A stretch of DNA of 64,000 nt, from contig NZ_CP082249.1 of assembly GCF_019879105.1 (NCBI RefSeq), forward strand, positions 1,364,001 to 1,428,000, given 5' to 3'. The notes beneath the pieces were generated by a model. The model ran no database searches, had not been told where the DNA came from, and was given only the letters and a program-made list of their open reading frames with translations. Shown piece by piece: positions 42,960 to 51,853 of this stretch; positions within the stretch are counted from its first letter, which is position 1; every line of letters begins with the position of its first letter. The translations under genes and the position numbers were made by a program. This DNA comes from Natrinema sp. SYSU A 869 (GTDB lineage Archaea > Halobacteriota > Halobacteria > Halobacteriales > Natrialbaceae).

Positions 42960-42981
42960 CGCGAACGGTTGAACGATGATA

Positions 42982-43416
42982 TTAGCGTCGGTTCCAGCGG
43001 TCGGTTAGCACTCCGACACAAATGACTGCCGTTATGACGTGCATCGCTCCGAGGATAGTACCGGAGACGAGGCTTCCACCGGGTTCACTGGGGATGACAG
43101 TAAAATCAGGAACTAACGATACGAGGAGGACGACCGCCGCGACGGCCGCGAACAGTCGATCGGGGTTGTCGGTGACTCGCGTGAGGATACCGTAGGTTAC
43201 AGCTGCACCGACAACGCCGAGGGTAGTGAACAACGATACTGGACCATAATTTAGTGCCATCAGACTTGGGGCAATGCCGCCGGTGTTCGCCCCAAATACG
43301 ATGAGCCAGTTGATAGCAAGTGACAGTACGAGCGCTACCGCCCCCGATAGCGCGATATCTCTGAGAGAGGCTGTCCGAGAAGATGACGATGACGAGGAGT
43401 TCGTTTCCGGTTCCAT
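42982..43416 (-). CDS. DUF6069-type four-helix membrane protein
   Basis: 144 residues. A serine-rich acidic start (ETNSSSSSSSRTASLRD) precedes four membrane helices (about 22-42, 59-79, 88-105 and 115-138), with 'LVPDFTVIPSEPGGSLVSGT' on the outer loop, typical of DUF6069. The function is unknown. It is convergent with the FRG gene. Confidence 0.75.
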   Translation of the reverse strand: MEPETNSSSSSSSRTASLRDIALSGAVALVLSLAINWLIVFGANTGGIAPSLMALNYGPVSLFTTLGVVGAAVTYGILTRVTDNPDRLFAAVAAVVLLVSLVPDFTVIPSEPGGSLVSGTILGAMHVITAVICVGVLTDRWNRR

Positions 43417-43631
43417 ATCCGCGTATACAATTCAGGCAGCGAAAAACATTCTGGACACATTCATATACTGATTGAATAGTGAAACGGGACCGTACGCGAG
43501 AGACGCATGATGTATTCACGACTCTGAGAACAGCAGTCGGAGCGGGCGAAAGCGTAGTGGTGTAGAAGCAAATCGTGAGCGGCTGTTTGGAGCGCATTCG
43601 TCCGAAAAACGTCTTGGTCCGTCCGAGAATG

Positions 43632-45479
43632 TCAGTCCCGCCCGTGCCGAGTCAGACACTTCGGAAGCCCGATCAGTTCGACGGGTTCCGAATTATCGGG
43701 CGAGTAGACGACCATCTGCCCTTTCTCCATGTAGGGCACTTTGGACTCGAGGTTACTAGGAATATTCACGCTCTTGATGGCGTCCTCGTCGCCGAGGTTG
43801 AGCACGACGGTGGTATTGATCTGCTTGAAGACGGCGTCGTGGATGTCCTGAGGATCCTGCGTGATGAGGAAGAGGCCGAGGCGCTCCTTTCGACCCTGCT
43901 TGGCGGCCTCGGTGAACTTCGTGATGACCTTCCCGGCCTGGACCGAGTCGGCGTCGGTCAGGAAGTTGTGGGCCTCGTCCATGCCCAGCACGAGCGGGGT
44001 CTCCTTGATCCGGTCGTAGTCCGGGTCGTTCGAGAGTTTCTGGTCGATGATAAGCGAGGAGACGGCGAGCACGATGGCCTCCGTCGCCCGGCTGTCGTTG
44101 ATGTGGTAGGTCGGAACGACGGTGAGCCCGCCGGGCTGGATGAAGTCGTGTACCAACTCGGTGATCGGGCGCGCGTCCTGGTCGAAAATGTGCCCGAAGC
44201 CGAGCACGCGCCGGCGGACGGCGTCGAAGGTCGCCTCGTGGACCCGACCCGACTCGTCGAGTTCCTCGCGAAGCGCGGGGTCATCGAGGAATGTAGTGAA
44301 CTCCTCGTAGGTCCCATCGCTCCCGTACTGCTTCCGAAATCGCGGCAGGAGAACGGTGGTGAGCGCGCCGTACTGGTTGTCGTTCAACCCGCTGCCCGCG
44401 ACCAGCCACGGGTTGTCGTGGACCATCGAAAAGGGAATCGTGAACTCGACTTGCTCCGCGCGGTGGTGGCCCGCCGCGTACGACGCCGAGCCGACCTTCG
44501 GAATAAAGGCGGTCGTCTCGTCGTGGCCGCCGTAGGCGATCCCCTCGCGCTCGAGACGGCGCGCGAACTCGTCGTCCAGGTCGGGGTTGTCGTCGTGCAT
44601 CTGGGCGTACTCATCCTGCGGGTCGAACTGGACGACGGCGGGGCTGACCTCGCGGCCGTCGTCCATCGGATAGGTTCGCTCCTCGGCGAGATACTGGCGC
44701 AGGATGTTCTTCGCGCCGTGGGTCTTCCCCGATCCCGTCCCGCCGGCGATCAGGGAGTGGCGGAAGACGAGCGGATCACCCGCGTCGTAGTCGTCTTTCA
44801 GCCGGTAATCGATTGTTGGTGGCGACGCGGCGGTTCGAACCTTCTCGCCGCCGACCGAGAGGTGGCCCAGAAAGACGCCGTCGTCGGGCATCTTCAGCCC
44901 GGTCTTGATCTCCTCGGTATCGTCGGCCTGCCGAATCACCGTCTGGGGTTTCGGCACCCGATCGGTCATCCGCCGTTTCAACTCGCCGTCGTCATCATAG
45001 AGGACAGCGACGGGCTCGAGATTCGCGACGAACTTGTAATCGGCCTCGTCGATCTCGTCGGTTCGCATCGCCCGTCGCGCGTGGATCTCCGTCGCGTCGT
45101 CGGCGTGGTACTGCTGGGCGTACTCGAGGCCGGTGATACGACAGAACAGCGTCTCGCCGTCAGGGTAGGGCGCGAGCAGGTAGCTTCCGATCCGGATCGA
45201 CGAGCGGTTACCGCGAGTAACGTACGCTCGCAGCGTCGTGTCGTCCTCGTCCTCGGCAATGCGCAGGCCCTGGGAGACGCAGATCGTCCCGATACCGACG
45301 TCTTCGCCACTGGGTTCGACGGTCGTGGCTTCGAAATCATCTGTTACCTCGTCGGTCGTGGAACTCGCCGTGCCCTCGGAACCCGAAGACGACGGCGACG
45401 AGCCCGCCGCGTCGGCCGCCGAGCCGTCTTCGATACCGGCGTCGGCGTCAAAATCGCCGAAGTCTCCCAGATCGCTCAT
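43632..45479 (-). CDS. herA: HerA-family hexameric DNA translocase (DUF87)
   Basis: 615 residues. A low-complexity acidic start (about 60 residues), an OB-like domain, then the ATPase with Walker A GGTGSGKT (residues 246-253), Walker B in 'LVLGMDEAHNF' and sensor 'LFLITQDPQDIHDAVF'. HerA pumps DNA to the NurA nuclease and the Mre11-Rad50 complex for end resection. The gene stands alone here; nurA lies 4.5 kb away on the same strand. The ATG at 45479 gives MSDLGDFGDF. Confidence 0.88.
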   Translation of the reverse strand: MSDLGDFGDFDADAGIEDGSAADAAGSSPSSSGSEGTASSTTDEVTDDFEATTVEPSGEDVGIGTICVSQGLRIAEDEDDTTLRAYVTRGNRSSIRIGSYLLAPYPDGETLFCRITGLEYAQQYHADDATEIHARRAMRTDEIDEADYKFVANLEPVAVLYDDDGELKRRMTDRVPKPQTVIRQADDTEEIKTGLKMPDDGVFLGHLSVGGEKVRTAASPPTIDYRLKDDYDAGDPLVFRHSLIAGGTGSGKTHGAKNILRQYLAEERTYPMDDGREVSPAVVQFDPQDEYAQMHDDNPDLDDEFARRLEREGIAYGGHDETTAFIPKVGSASYAAGHHRAEQVEFTIPFSMVHDNPWLVAGSGLNDNQYGALTTVLLPRFRKQYGSDGTYEEFTTFLDDPALREELDESGRVHEATFDAVRRRVLGFGHIFDQDARPITELVHDFIQPGGLTVVPTYHINDSRATEAIVLAVSSLIIDQKLSNDPDYDRIKETPLVLGMDEAHNFLTDADSVQAGKVITKFTEAAKQGRKERLGLFLITQDPQDIHDAVFKQINTTVVLNLGDEDAIKSVNIPSNLESKVPYMEKGQMVVYSPDNSEPVELIGLPKCLTRHGRD

Positions 45480-45535
45480 ACCAACCCCATCCGGCCCATC
45501 CCACAAACGCGTTTCCCTCCAGTCGGACGGACTGT

Positions 45536-46354
45536 TTATCCCTGGCGACGGTCACGAGCGGCTGCTAAAAGCAGTAACCCCATCGTACCGGCCGTGATCG
45601 CGAGTCCGGCCGTGAACCCTGGAACCGGCTCGCCGTCGTCGGTCGCCGCCGATTCGTTCTCGGCATCGCTCGAGGCGTTCCCTCCGCTCGAGTCGTTCGA
45701 ATCTCGCGCCAGTTCGTCGGGGTCGGGATGTTCGAACGACTCGAGCGAGTCGAGCGACTCGGTGCCGCCGTCGATCGCGACCGTCGCGGACTCGTCGACG
45801 ACGGCAATCGGCCAGTCCCCCGTGGTGTCGATCTCGCTCTCGTCGAACGAAATCGTCGTCGCGCCGACCGGCGCGTCTTCGGCGACCCGGACGGTCAGCG
45901 TCGCGATCGTCCCCACGCCGGTCGCACCGCCGGCAGCCGGCTCGCGGCGCTGCTCGAAGATCGCCGTCCCCTGTTCGTGGGCGAGCGTCTCCGTCGTCCG
46001 GATCTCAGTGTCGGTTCCCTCGAGCCACGGGCCCCGATCGATGCCCTCGATCTCGAGGTACTCGGGGTGGTACTGGGCGGTCAGCGTCACTGCGTCGATA
46101 CCTTCCCCGCCGTGACCGCCCTGACTCCGGAGGGCCACATCGATCGTGACCGTCTCGCCGGGCGCGGCCTCGACCTGCGCCCGGTCGGGCGAGACGATCG
46201 CGACCTGATCGATTGCAGCGGCCGTCCCTGCAATGGGTGCGATCGAAAGGATGAGGGCGAACAAGACGGCGAGACCAGTGCTGGCGACGACACGGTAACC
46301 GTCGGGTGCCGTCTCATCGGGCGGGCTGGTGCCATCGTCACTTGCAGTGTCCAT
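45536..46354 (-). CDS. Surface protein with cohesin-like domain and PGF-CTERM anchor
   Basis: 272 residues. A membrane-spanning signal (about residues 21-47) precedes a cohesin-like beta domain ('GETVTIDVALRSQGGHGG' with 'IDAVTLTAQYHPEYLEIEGI' at about 66-105). A Ser/Asp/Glu-rich linker follows. The end, VPGFTAGLAITAG, a hydrophobic helix and arginines, is the PGF-CTERM pattern cut by archaeosortase A. It would be lipid-anchored in the S-layer space. Cohesin-like domains bind dockerins; the partner could be the protein at 58046-60705. Confidence 0.82.
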   Translation of the reverse strand: MDTASDDGTSPPDETAPDGYRVVASTGLAVLFALILSIAPIAGTAAAIDQVAIVSPDRAQVEAAPGETVTIDVALRSQGGHGGEGIDAVTLTAQYHPEYLEIEGIDRGPWLEGTDTEIRTTETLAHEQGTAIFEQRREPAAGGATGVGTIATLTVRVAEDAPVGATTISFDESEIDTTGDWPIAVVDESATVAIDGGTESLDSLESFEHPDPDELARDSNDSSGGNASSDAENESAATDDGEPVPGFTAGLAITAGTMGLLLLAAARDRRQG

Positions 46355-46515
46355 GTCGCGACGGCTCTTCCTACGGGCGGGTCGGTCTTACCGCTTGTCG
46401 ATCACGGCGGAATCCACCGCTGGTGGACGCAATCGAACGCGAACGGACCGTTCAGGAAAGCAAGAGCGCGTCGAATCGGCTGGCAGCAGTCGGCGACCCC
46501 GGACGCTGTCGACGG

Positions 46516-47139
46516 CTACTCGACGATCGAAACGGCCTGATCGTATCGCGTAACGAGGCCGGACTCGTGATCGTAGCTGATGACGCCGATATCAGCCATC
46601 GCGGGCAGGTGGGAGTGGTGGAGCGCGACGGCCGCGCGCTCGGTGTCGGAAAACGGCTCGCCGTCGTGAGCGCTGAGTCGGCCGGCGAGTTGCTCGATCG
46701 AGAGCGGTTGGTCGTCCGCGTCGAGGACGGAGAGTAGCCGCATCCGAACGGGATCGACGAGCGTCTCGAGCAGGGTTTGCGCGTTCTCGTTATCACAGAG
46801 ATCGAGCAGGACGGAGAGATCGGCGGGGTGAACCGGCGGTTCGTCGACGAGCGCGACGCCGTCGTCGTTCCAGTCGACGATGTCGTCGTCCTCGAGTCGT
46901 GGGAGGTGATTGTGAACGAGGCTAATCCGAATGTCGTGTCGGGCCTGCCCGTTCGCGTCCGTCGTCGTCCTGTCGATCAGGGCTGTCGTCAGTTCCGAGA
47001 GGGAGAGTCGCGTCTGTCGACAGCCGAGAACCTCGAGAAGGCGAAGCCGGCGAGGATGCCGAAGGATGTCGTAACACTCCGTGGGAACGGTTGCGAGTGG
47101 GTCGGGCTTGCTGCCGCCAAGGTGAGCGTCCGAACTCAT
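46516..47139 (-). CDS. Tandem DUF7344-type winged-helix regulator
   Basis: 207 residues with two similar winged-helix halves. The first is around 'VPTECYDILRHPRRLRLLEV' (about residues 16-35) and the second around 'ENAQTLLETLVDPVRMRLLS' (about 125-144). Each ends in a wing with 'SLVHNHLPRLEDDDIVDW' or 'LHHSHLPAMADIGVISYD'. The internal repeat marks it as a two-domain member of the haloarchaeal family. It is cytoplasmic with no membrane segment. The ATG at 47139 excludes an AT-rich upstream frame. Confidence 0.8.
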   Translation of the reverse strand: MSSDAHLGGSKPDPLATVPTECYDILRHPRRLRLLEVLGCRQTRLSLSELTTALIDRTTTDANGQARHDIRISLVHNHLPRLEDDDIVDWNDDGVALVDEPPVHPADLSVLLDLCDNENAQTLLETLVDPVRMRLLSVLDADDQPLSIEQLAGRLSAHDGEPFSDTERAAVALHHSHLPAMADIGVISYDHESGLVTRYDQAVSIVE

Positions 47140-47555
47140 TACACACACCAACCTCTGCAAGGGGGATAAGGTCATTTCCAAAACGATTTGGGCCGGAAAT
47201 TCTATTATTACTCCCGTAACATCATCGTAACGCGCTGAAATGCCTATGAACGAGTGATAAGGCAATTACCGTTAGAAACCTAATTCTAGAATCTGATACT
47301 GACACTAACGCCGTAATTATACACAAACTAATAGATTGCCTAGGATATCGCACTCCTCATTTCCGATCAGTTGAATGGCCAGTTTGGCGGTAATTCGCAC
47401 GGACTACCGAATTAGGGTAATCGATCAGTTGACCGTCTCACTGGTGGAAAGACGGATGAACGAATAAAGCACCCGTCGGAACTGACCGAGTCCGATATGT
47501 CCGTGCGCTGGCCGATGCCACGACATTTTTGCGTTCGCAAAGCGTACGATAGCGT
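47140..47555. other. AT-rich intergenic region with divergent promoters
   Basis: 416 bases between divergent genes. The right end holds a short near-palindrome (TTTGCGTTCGCAAA, 47528-47541), 15 bases from the ATG at 47556. No gene is supported here. Confidence 0.5.
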
Positions 47556-47888
47556 ATGCTTATGGTACGCGGTCGTGCGGGCGGGACGGAACTCACTGGG
47601 ACGTTGTACGAACGGGGTGAGCGAGCCCCCACGTTCAGCGGCGCACCCGACGAAGACGCCGCGTATGTCTGGGTCTGCGACGAATTCTACGAGGTCGACA
47701 GCGGCGGGTCGACACAACTCGTCGACGGTCGGGAGGTCAACCTCGCCTTCGAGTCGCCCATGCCACGCGGCTTCGATACCCGCGAACAGGCCCTCGAGGG
47801 AGCCAAAGAACACGTCCGAACGCAGTTCGCGCGAATCGGGGTCGATCCCGACGACGTCTCGCTCAAGGTCGAGAAAAACGACGGCTAG
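47556..47888 (+). CDS. Small haloarchaeal protein, DUF7113 type
   Basis: 110 residues, acidic and soluble. Features are 'TELTGTLYERGERAPTFSGA' (about residues 11-30), a 'VWVCDEFYEVDSGG' segment (about 38-51) and a helical C-terminus. It appears conserved across haloarchaea, with no function known. Starts at 47556 (MLMVRG) and 47562 (MVRG) are both plausible. Confidence 0.75.
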   Translation: MLMVRGRAGGTELTGTLYERGERAPTFSGAPDEDAAYVWVCDEFYEVDSGGSTQLVDGREVNLAFESPMPRGFDTREQALEGAKEHVRTQFARIGVDPDDVSLKVEKNDG

Positions 47889-48150
47889 GACTTGCAGTGG
47901 GTAACCCGGGTACTGCCGTCTGATTCGACGGTTTCTCGAGCGGTTGCACGTGCGACTGTGTCCAACGGTGTGGTTGTCCTCGTTGTGGTCGAAGCGAGAG
48001 ACGAGACCGGCACAAAGAACCGTTCGATGACGCGACGGAATCCGCCTGCGGACTCACCGCTCCCCTCTTACTATCGTATCCGTCCAGACACTGTCCCTCT
48101 GAGCAGGGACGAAGGGCCACAACTATACCGCTGGTGTGTGTACAATTACC

Positions 48151-48960
48151 ATGATATCTAGCGTCACAAATTCGCCGCTCGACGACATCGAGTTCCTTGC
48201 ACGGTCGGAACACCGCGTGACAGCGCTCGACGCACTGGTCAGACGACCACAGAGCCGGGACGACCTCCGGGAAATGACTGGCGTTTCGAAGTCCACGATC
48301 CGACGGACGCTCCGCGAGTTCGAAGCTCGACACTGGATCAGTAGGAACGGGCACCGGTACGAGGCGACACAGCTGGGTACGTTCGTCGCGTCAGGAATGC
48401 GGGAACTGATCAGCCGGTTCGAAACTGAGCAGAAACTCCGCGATGTCTGGCAGTGGCTCCCGAACGAGGCGAGCGGTTTCTCGATCGAGATGGGGACCGA
48501 CGCGGTCGTGACGGTCGCCCGATCCGACGATCCGTACCGTCCAGTGAACCGATTCGCATCACTGCTCCGAGAGACAGACCGGTTTCGGTTCGTCGGATTC
48601 GACCTAGCCTTACTCGAGCCATGTAAGGACGAACTCGCGCGACGGATCAGTAACGGGATGGACACGGAAATCATCGATCCACCGTCCGTTGCCAAGCACA
48701 TCCTCTCGACCTACCCGGAGCACTGTTCCGGACCTCGTGAAAGCGGTCATCTCACGGTCCGACTCCACGACGACTTGCCGCCGTACGGGGTCGCTATTCT
48801 CGATCATCGAATCGGGATCAGTGGGCACAGTCCCGAGAGCGGGACAGTTCGGGTATTAATCGATACCGACACACCGGAGGCACGTGAATGGGCGGAATCG
48901 ATGTACGAGTCCTTCAGACGCGAATCTCGACCACTCACTCCCGAACTGATCGTCGAATGA
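48151..48960 (+). CDS. Transcriptional regulator, winged helix with FilR1-type domain
   Basis: 269 residues. The N-terminal winged helix has 'RRPQSRDDLREMTGVSKSTI' (about residues 26-45) and 'RRTLREFEARHWISRNGHRY'. The C-terminal 180 residues look like the FilR1 ligand domain found in many haloarchaeal HTH proteins ('LTVRLHDDLPPYGVAILDHR' and 'RVLIDTDTPEAREWAESMYE'). The ATG at 48151 is used rather than a GTG at 48136. The regulated genes are unknown; it stands alone. Confidence 0.8.
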   Translation: MISSVTNSPLDDIEFLARSEHRVTALDALVRRPQSRDDLREMTGVSKSTIRRTLREFEARHWISRNGHRYEATQLGTFVASGMRELISRFETEQKLRDVWQWLPNEASGFSIEMGTDAVVTVARSDDPYRPVNRFASLLRETDRFRFVGFDLALLEPCKDELARRISNGMDTEIIDPPSVAKHILSTYPEHCSGPRESGHLTVRLHDDLPPYGVAILDHRIGISGHSPESGTVRVLIDTDTPEAREWAESMYESFRRESRPLTPELIVE

Positions 48961-49207
48961 CAACGCGTACGCAGTGTGGTACCGAAGACGTGCTGCCGGC
49001 TACTCTAGTAGCGAAACCCGGGTCGACAGTCAGTGGTCGAGGCTGCGACGTTCTCGGCCGAAACGGCGATTCGGGAGGAGATACGTCACACGGTTCCACC
49101 TGATGACCGCAGTGCAGCGTCTGCACGATTGTCACCGACTGCACAGAAACCACTAGATGCCTACACGACCCACCGTCTCGTAGTCTCTTCTGCCGAGAGG
49201 CGAACCC

Positions 49208-49441
49208 ATGACTACCGATAAGCAATCGAAAGACAGCACGACGGGGCTCCAAGTAGCGTGCGATACAGCGGTTTCAGGCTGTGTCTTCCGCATGCGTACC
49301 GAGGCGGACGACAAGGAACGACTGCTGGAGATGACCCGCGAACACGTGAGAGAACGGCACGGAAAAGACGTCAGTCTCGACGAGATCGAAGCCCGTCACG
49401 TGGAAACGGTCGAGGTCGACCTCGAGGAAGCAGACCAATGA
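49208..49441 (+). CDS. DUF1059 family small protein
   Basis: 77 residues with the family pattern 'CDTAVSGCVFRMRTEADDKE' (about residues 18-37) and 'MTREHVRERHGKDV', a short zinc- or nucleotide-independent fold of unknown function. It overlaps the start of the next gene by four bases (ATGA), so the two are coupled. Confidence 0.82.
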   Translation: MTTDKQSKDSTTGLQVACDTAVSGCVFRMRTEADDKERLLEMTREHVRERHGKDVSLDEIEARHVETVEVDLEEADQ

Positions 49442-49977
49442 GCGTGAACCGAGCAACGGCTGACCGACATCGGACCGATTACGAACTCGAGCGTGGGGTA
49501 CGGGTCGGATCGCTCCTGATGGCGCTCGCGGGCGTCGCCTTCGTCGGATATGGGATCGTCTTCCTCGCCAGAACGTTCTTCGGGACCGGCTTCGAACTCG
49601 GCGTCGCGACCCTGAACGGAGTCACGCCGGCGGATCTCAACGCGCTCGATCCGGCCATCATGCACTACATCAACCATCTCCACGTCGCTACGGCGGCGTT
49701 TATCATCGCCACTGGGATCGCCATCGCGGCGCTCGCGTGGTACGGTGTCCGCAGTGGGCAACTGTGGGCGTGGGCGACGGCGGTTGTCGCCGCCGTGATC
49801 GGACTGGCTATCGCGCTTCCGATGCACTACGCCGATCTCTTCGCCCACAACTGGGTGACGCACCTCGGCCCCATCTACCTCGCAACGATCGTGTTCGTAG
49901 TGGGGGCCATACTCGCCTACAGAGGAATTCGATCTGGCTCTCAGACGGCAGAGCCTAGCACGAACACCGAGGCCTAG
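49438..49977 (+). CDS. Four-helix membrane protein
   Basis: 179 residues. Four membrane helices (about residues 23-47, 74-95, 104-122 and 137-158), with histidines at helix ends (HYINHLHVATA and 'MHYADLFAHNWVTHLGPIYL') that could bind haem or metal. It is coupled to the DUF1059 gene by an ATGA overlap; the longer upstream frame runs antisense to that gene's reading and is rejected. The function is unknown. Confidence 0.78.
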   Translation: MSVNRATADRHRTDYELERGVRVGSLLMALAGVAFVGYGIVFLARTFFGTGFELGVATLNGVTPADLNALDPAIMHYINHLHVATAAFIIATGIAIAALAWYGVRSGQLWAWATAVVAAVIGLAIALPMHYADLFAHNWVTHLGPIYLATIVFVVGAILAYRGIRSGSQTAEPSTNTEA

Positions 49978-50030
49978 TGGCCCCTTTTTCCGTAGTCGGC
50001 CGCATGAAGAGGGACCGGGACCAGCAGTGA

Positions 50031-51308
50031 TCAATAGGGCTGTTCGTCCCACCGATGGTCGTCATAGGTCCGATCCTGGGCCGCGTCGAACCGCTCCTCG
50101 AGCGTCTCGCGGAGCGACGCCTTCTCCGAATTGCTGATCCGGGCGAGTTCGTCGGCTTTCGCGACGATCGTCGGCGGGCCGTGAGCGACGGCGACGTCTT
50201 GGAGGAGTTGCATCGCGAGCCGCTCTCGGATTTCGGGATCCTTCGTGAATGCGTAGGGGGCCTCGATCCGGTACAGCAGGTCGTCACGGGGATCGTAGAT
50301 CACGAAAAAGGTGACCTCGTAGGCTTCGCGCTCGAGGCGACGCTCAACGCCGAGTGCGTTGCCCTCAGCCGACAACGGTTGATCGACGCCGCCCCGTGAT
50401 CGGAACCAGTTCGTGTAGGTCAGCGACGACGTGTCCCGTTCCCAGCGCTCGCCGTCGATATCGTCGACGTACTCGCCGCGCTCGAGTAGGCGGGTGAACA
50501 GCGCCGAATCGTCGCTCCATGGCACGCTGACGTCGATATCCCGTTTCGATTTCAGCGTCCGAGTGAGCACGCGCGTTGCGGGGTTTTTGACGAACCCGAC
50601 GAGAGGGACGTCCCGTTCGACGAAATCCTCGACCAGCCGGACGTAGTTCTCCAGCACCGTCGTGGGACGGGGGTCCTCGAGCAGGAAGTCCGCGAGATCG
50701 GGATGCTGGTCGGCCCAGCGCAGCAGGCCCCGCGGATAGAGCGGGCCGTCGAGGACGAGCAGATTCGAAACTGTGTCGGCGTGGTCGCGGGCGTGTTTGC
50801 TCTCGGCCAGATAGAGCGCGAGCGCGTGGACAACGCCCTCGGCAAACCGCGGCAGCGGCGGGATCTTGACTGCCCGGCTCTGGCTGTAGCCCTCGTCGAA
50901 TTTGCCCCAGGTTTCATCGACCATCATCGTCTCGTCGTTCGAGTGGACCGTCATCACGGTCGTCCGCGACCGGTGGAGGTCGAGGTCGCTCGGAGTCGCG
51001 CTCATGGCCGCCTGCGCGATGTCGATGACCAGCCCGTTTTTGAACGTCGTCGGATTGATCGTCCCCGCGTCGAGGCCGTGTTTGGTCGGGAACTCGCGGT
51101 CGCGCAGAGCGACTGCCTCGCAGTCGACAACCCGTCGCGCCTGCTCGTCGACCGGCTCGAGGACTGTCCGCCCGTCATACACCAGCGGGTCGAGAAACTG
51201 TTCCCAGACGGTTTCGGCGAACGCGCGACGGTCTCGCTCGTCGGTCCCGTGGTCGATCCGCCTCGCGAGCCGTGCGATACCGTCGAAATGGACCGGGTCG
51301 AGCGTCAT
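50031..51308 (-). CDS. nurA: DNA double-strand break repair nuclease NurA
   Basis: 425 residues, NurA nuclease family: 5' to 3' resection together with HerA and Mre11-Rad50. Recognisable blocks include 'VNAKTFKNG'-like 'INPTTFKNGLVIDIAQAAMS' (about residues 94-113), 'NLLVLDGPLYPRGLLRW' (about 196-212), where the Asp belongs to the metal site, and 'VPLVGFVKNPATRVLTR' (about 247-263). The ATG at 51308 begins the conserved MTLDPVHFDGIA; the longer frame is not protein-like. HerA lies at 43632-45479. Confidence 0.9.
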   Translation of the reverse strand: MTLDPVHFDGIARLARRIDHGTDERDRRAFAETVWEQFLDPLVYDGRTVLEPVDEQARRVVDCEAVALRDREFPTKHGLDAGTINPTTFKNGLVIDIAQAAMSATPSDLDLHRSRTTVMTVHSNDETMMVDETWGKFDEGYSQSRAVKIPPLPRFAEGVVHALALYLAESKHARDHADTVSNLLVLDGPLYPRGLLRWADQHPDLADFLLEDPRPTTVLENYVRLVEDFVERDVPLVGFVKNPATRVLTRTLKSKRDIDVSVPWSDDSALFTRLLERGEYVDDIDGERWERDTSSLTYTNWFRSRGGVDQPLSAEGNALGVERRLEREAYEVTFFVIYDPRDDLLYRIEAPYAFTKDPEIRERLAMQLLQDVAVAHGPPTIVAKADELARISNSEKASLRETLEERFDAAQDRTYDDHRWDEQPY

Positions 51309-51434
51309 GGCTGGGGGCACCCACCCGACCTGCAAAAAGCCAGTGGTCGCATCTCGAGACGATGTTAACTCGGGTACGGGTAAATTACTATCAGAAAACG
51401 TATGTATGAGCGGGTCGAGAGTCGAGATATCTCG

Positions 51435-51713
51435 ATGTCCGAGCGAGAAACGGCTGCGACCACCCGTGATGACCGTGCGATCAATTGGCGACAGACCAGT
51501 TCCGGGATCACGCTCTATGAGGAGGGAACTCCCGACGCCTGGATCCACGCGGAGTTCGAGGCCGGTGTCGCGCCGGAACATCGCCTCTTCATGATCTGTG
51601 AGGACTGTGGTGCCGTGTTCGCACAGCGAGTAAAGCCCGGGAAGGAAACCATCTGTGGCGACTGCGGAGCGACCTTCGAACACGACGGGGACGCGACCCG
51701 GCCGTCGTCCTAA
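51435..51713 (+). CDS. Small zinc-ribbon protein
   Basis: 92 residues. Two CxxC pairs, CEDCGAVF and CGDCGATF (about residues 59-63 and 74-78), form a zinc ribbon near the C-terminus. The N-terminal half is acidic with 'RQTSSGITLYEEGTPDAWIH'. A likely start is the ATG at 51435 (MSERETA); an ATG at 51402 is an alternative. The function is unknown; such ribbons often bind nucleic acid or protein. Confidence 0.75.
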   Translation: MSERETAATTRDDRAINWRQTSSGITLYEEGTPDAWIHAEFEAGVAPEHRLFMICEDCGAVFAQRVKPGKETICGDCGATFEHDGDATRPSS

Positions 51714-51853
51714 GCGATCGTCGACCGCTCGTTTTCCGACACTAGTTCCAGCTGAAATCGGTCAATAGCCGCGGAACGGGATCGTTTCAGATTACAACAA
51801 GCTTATGCCGGTTGATACGAAAGCCGAGCAGAAGAATCGATCGAGAGCAACCA

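Noticed and set aside
43575-46115. 846-residue open frame on the plus strand
   Set aside because: It is antisense to herA and the cohesin-like gene. Its composition is that of the complementary strand of a GC-rich coding sequence, with no domain.
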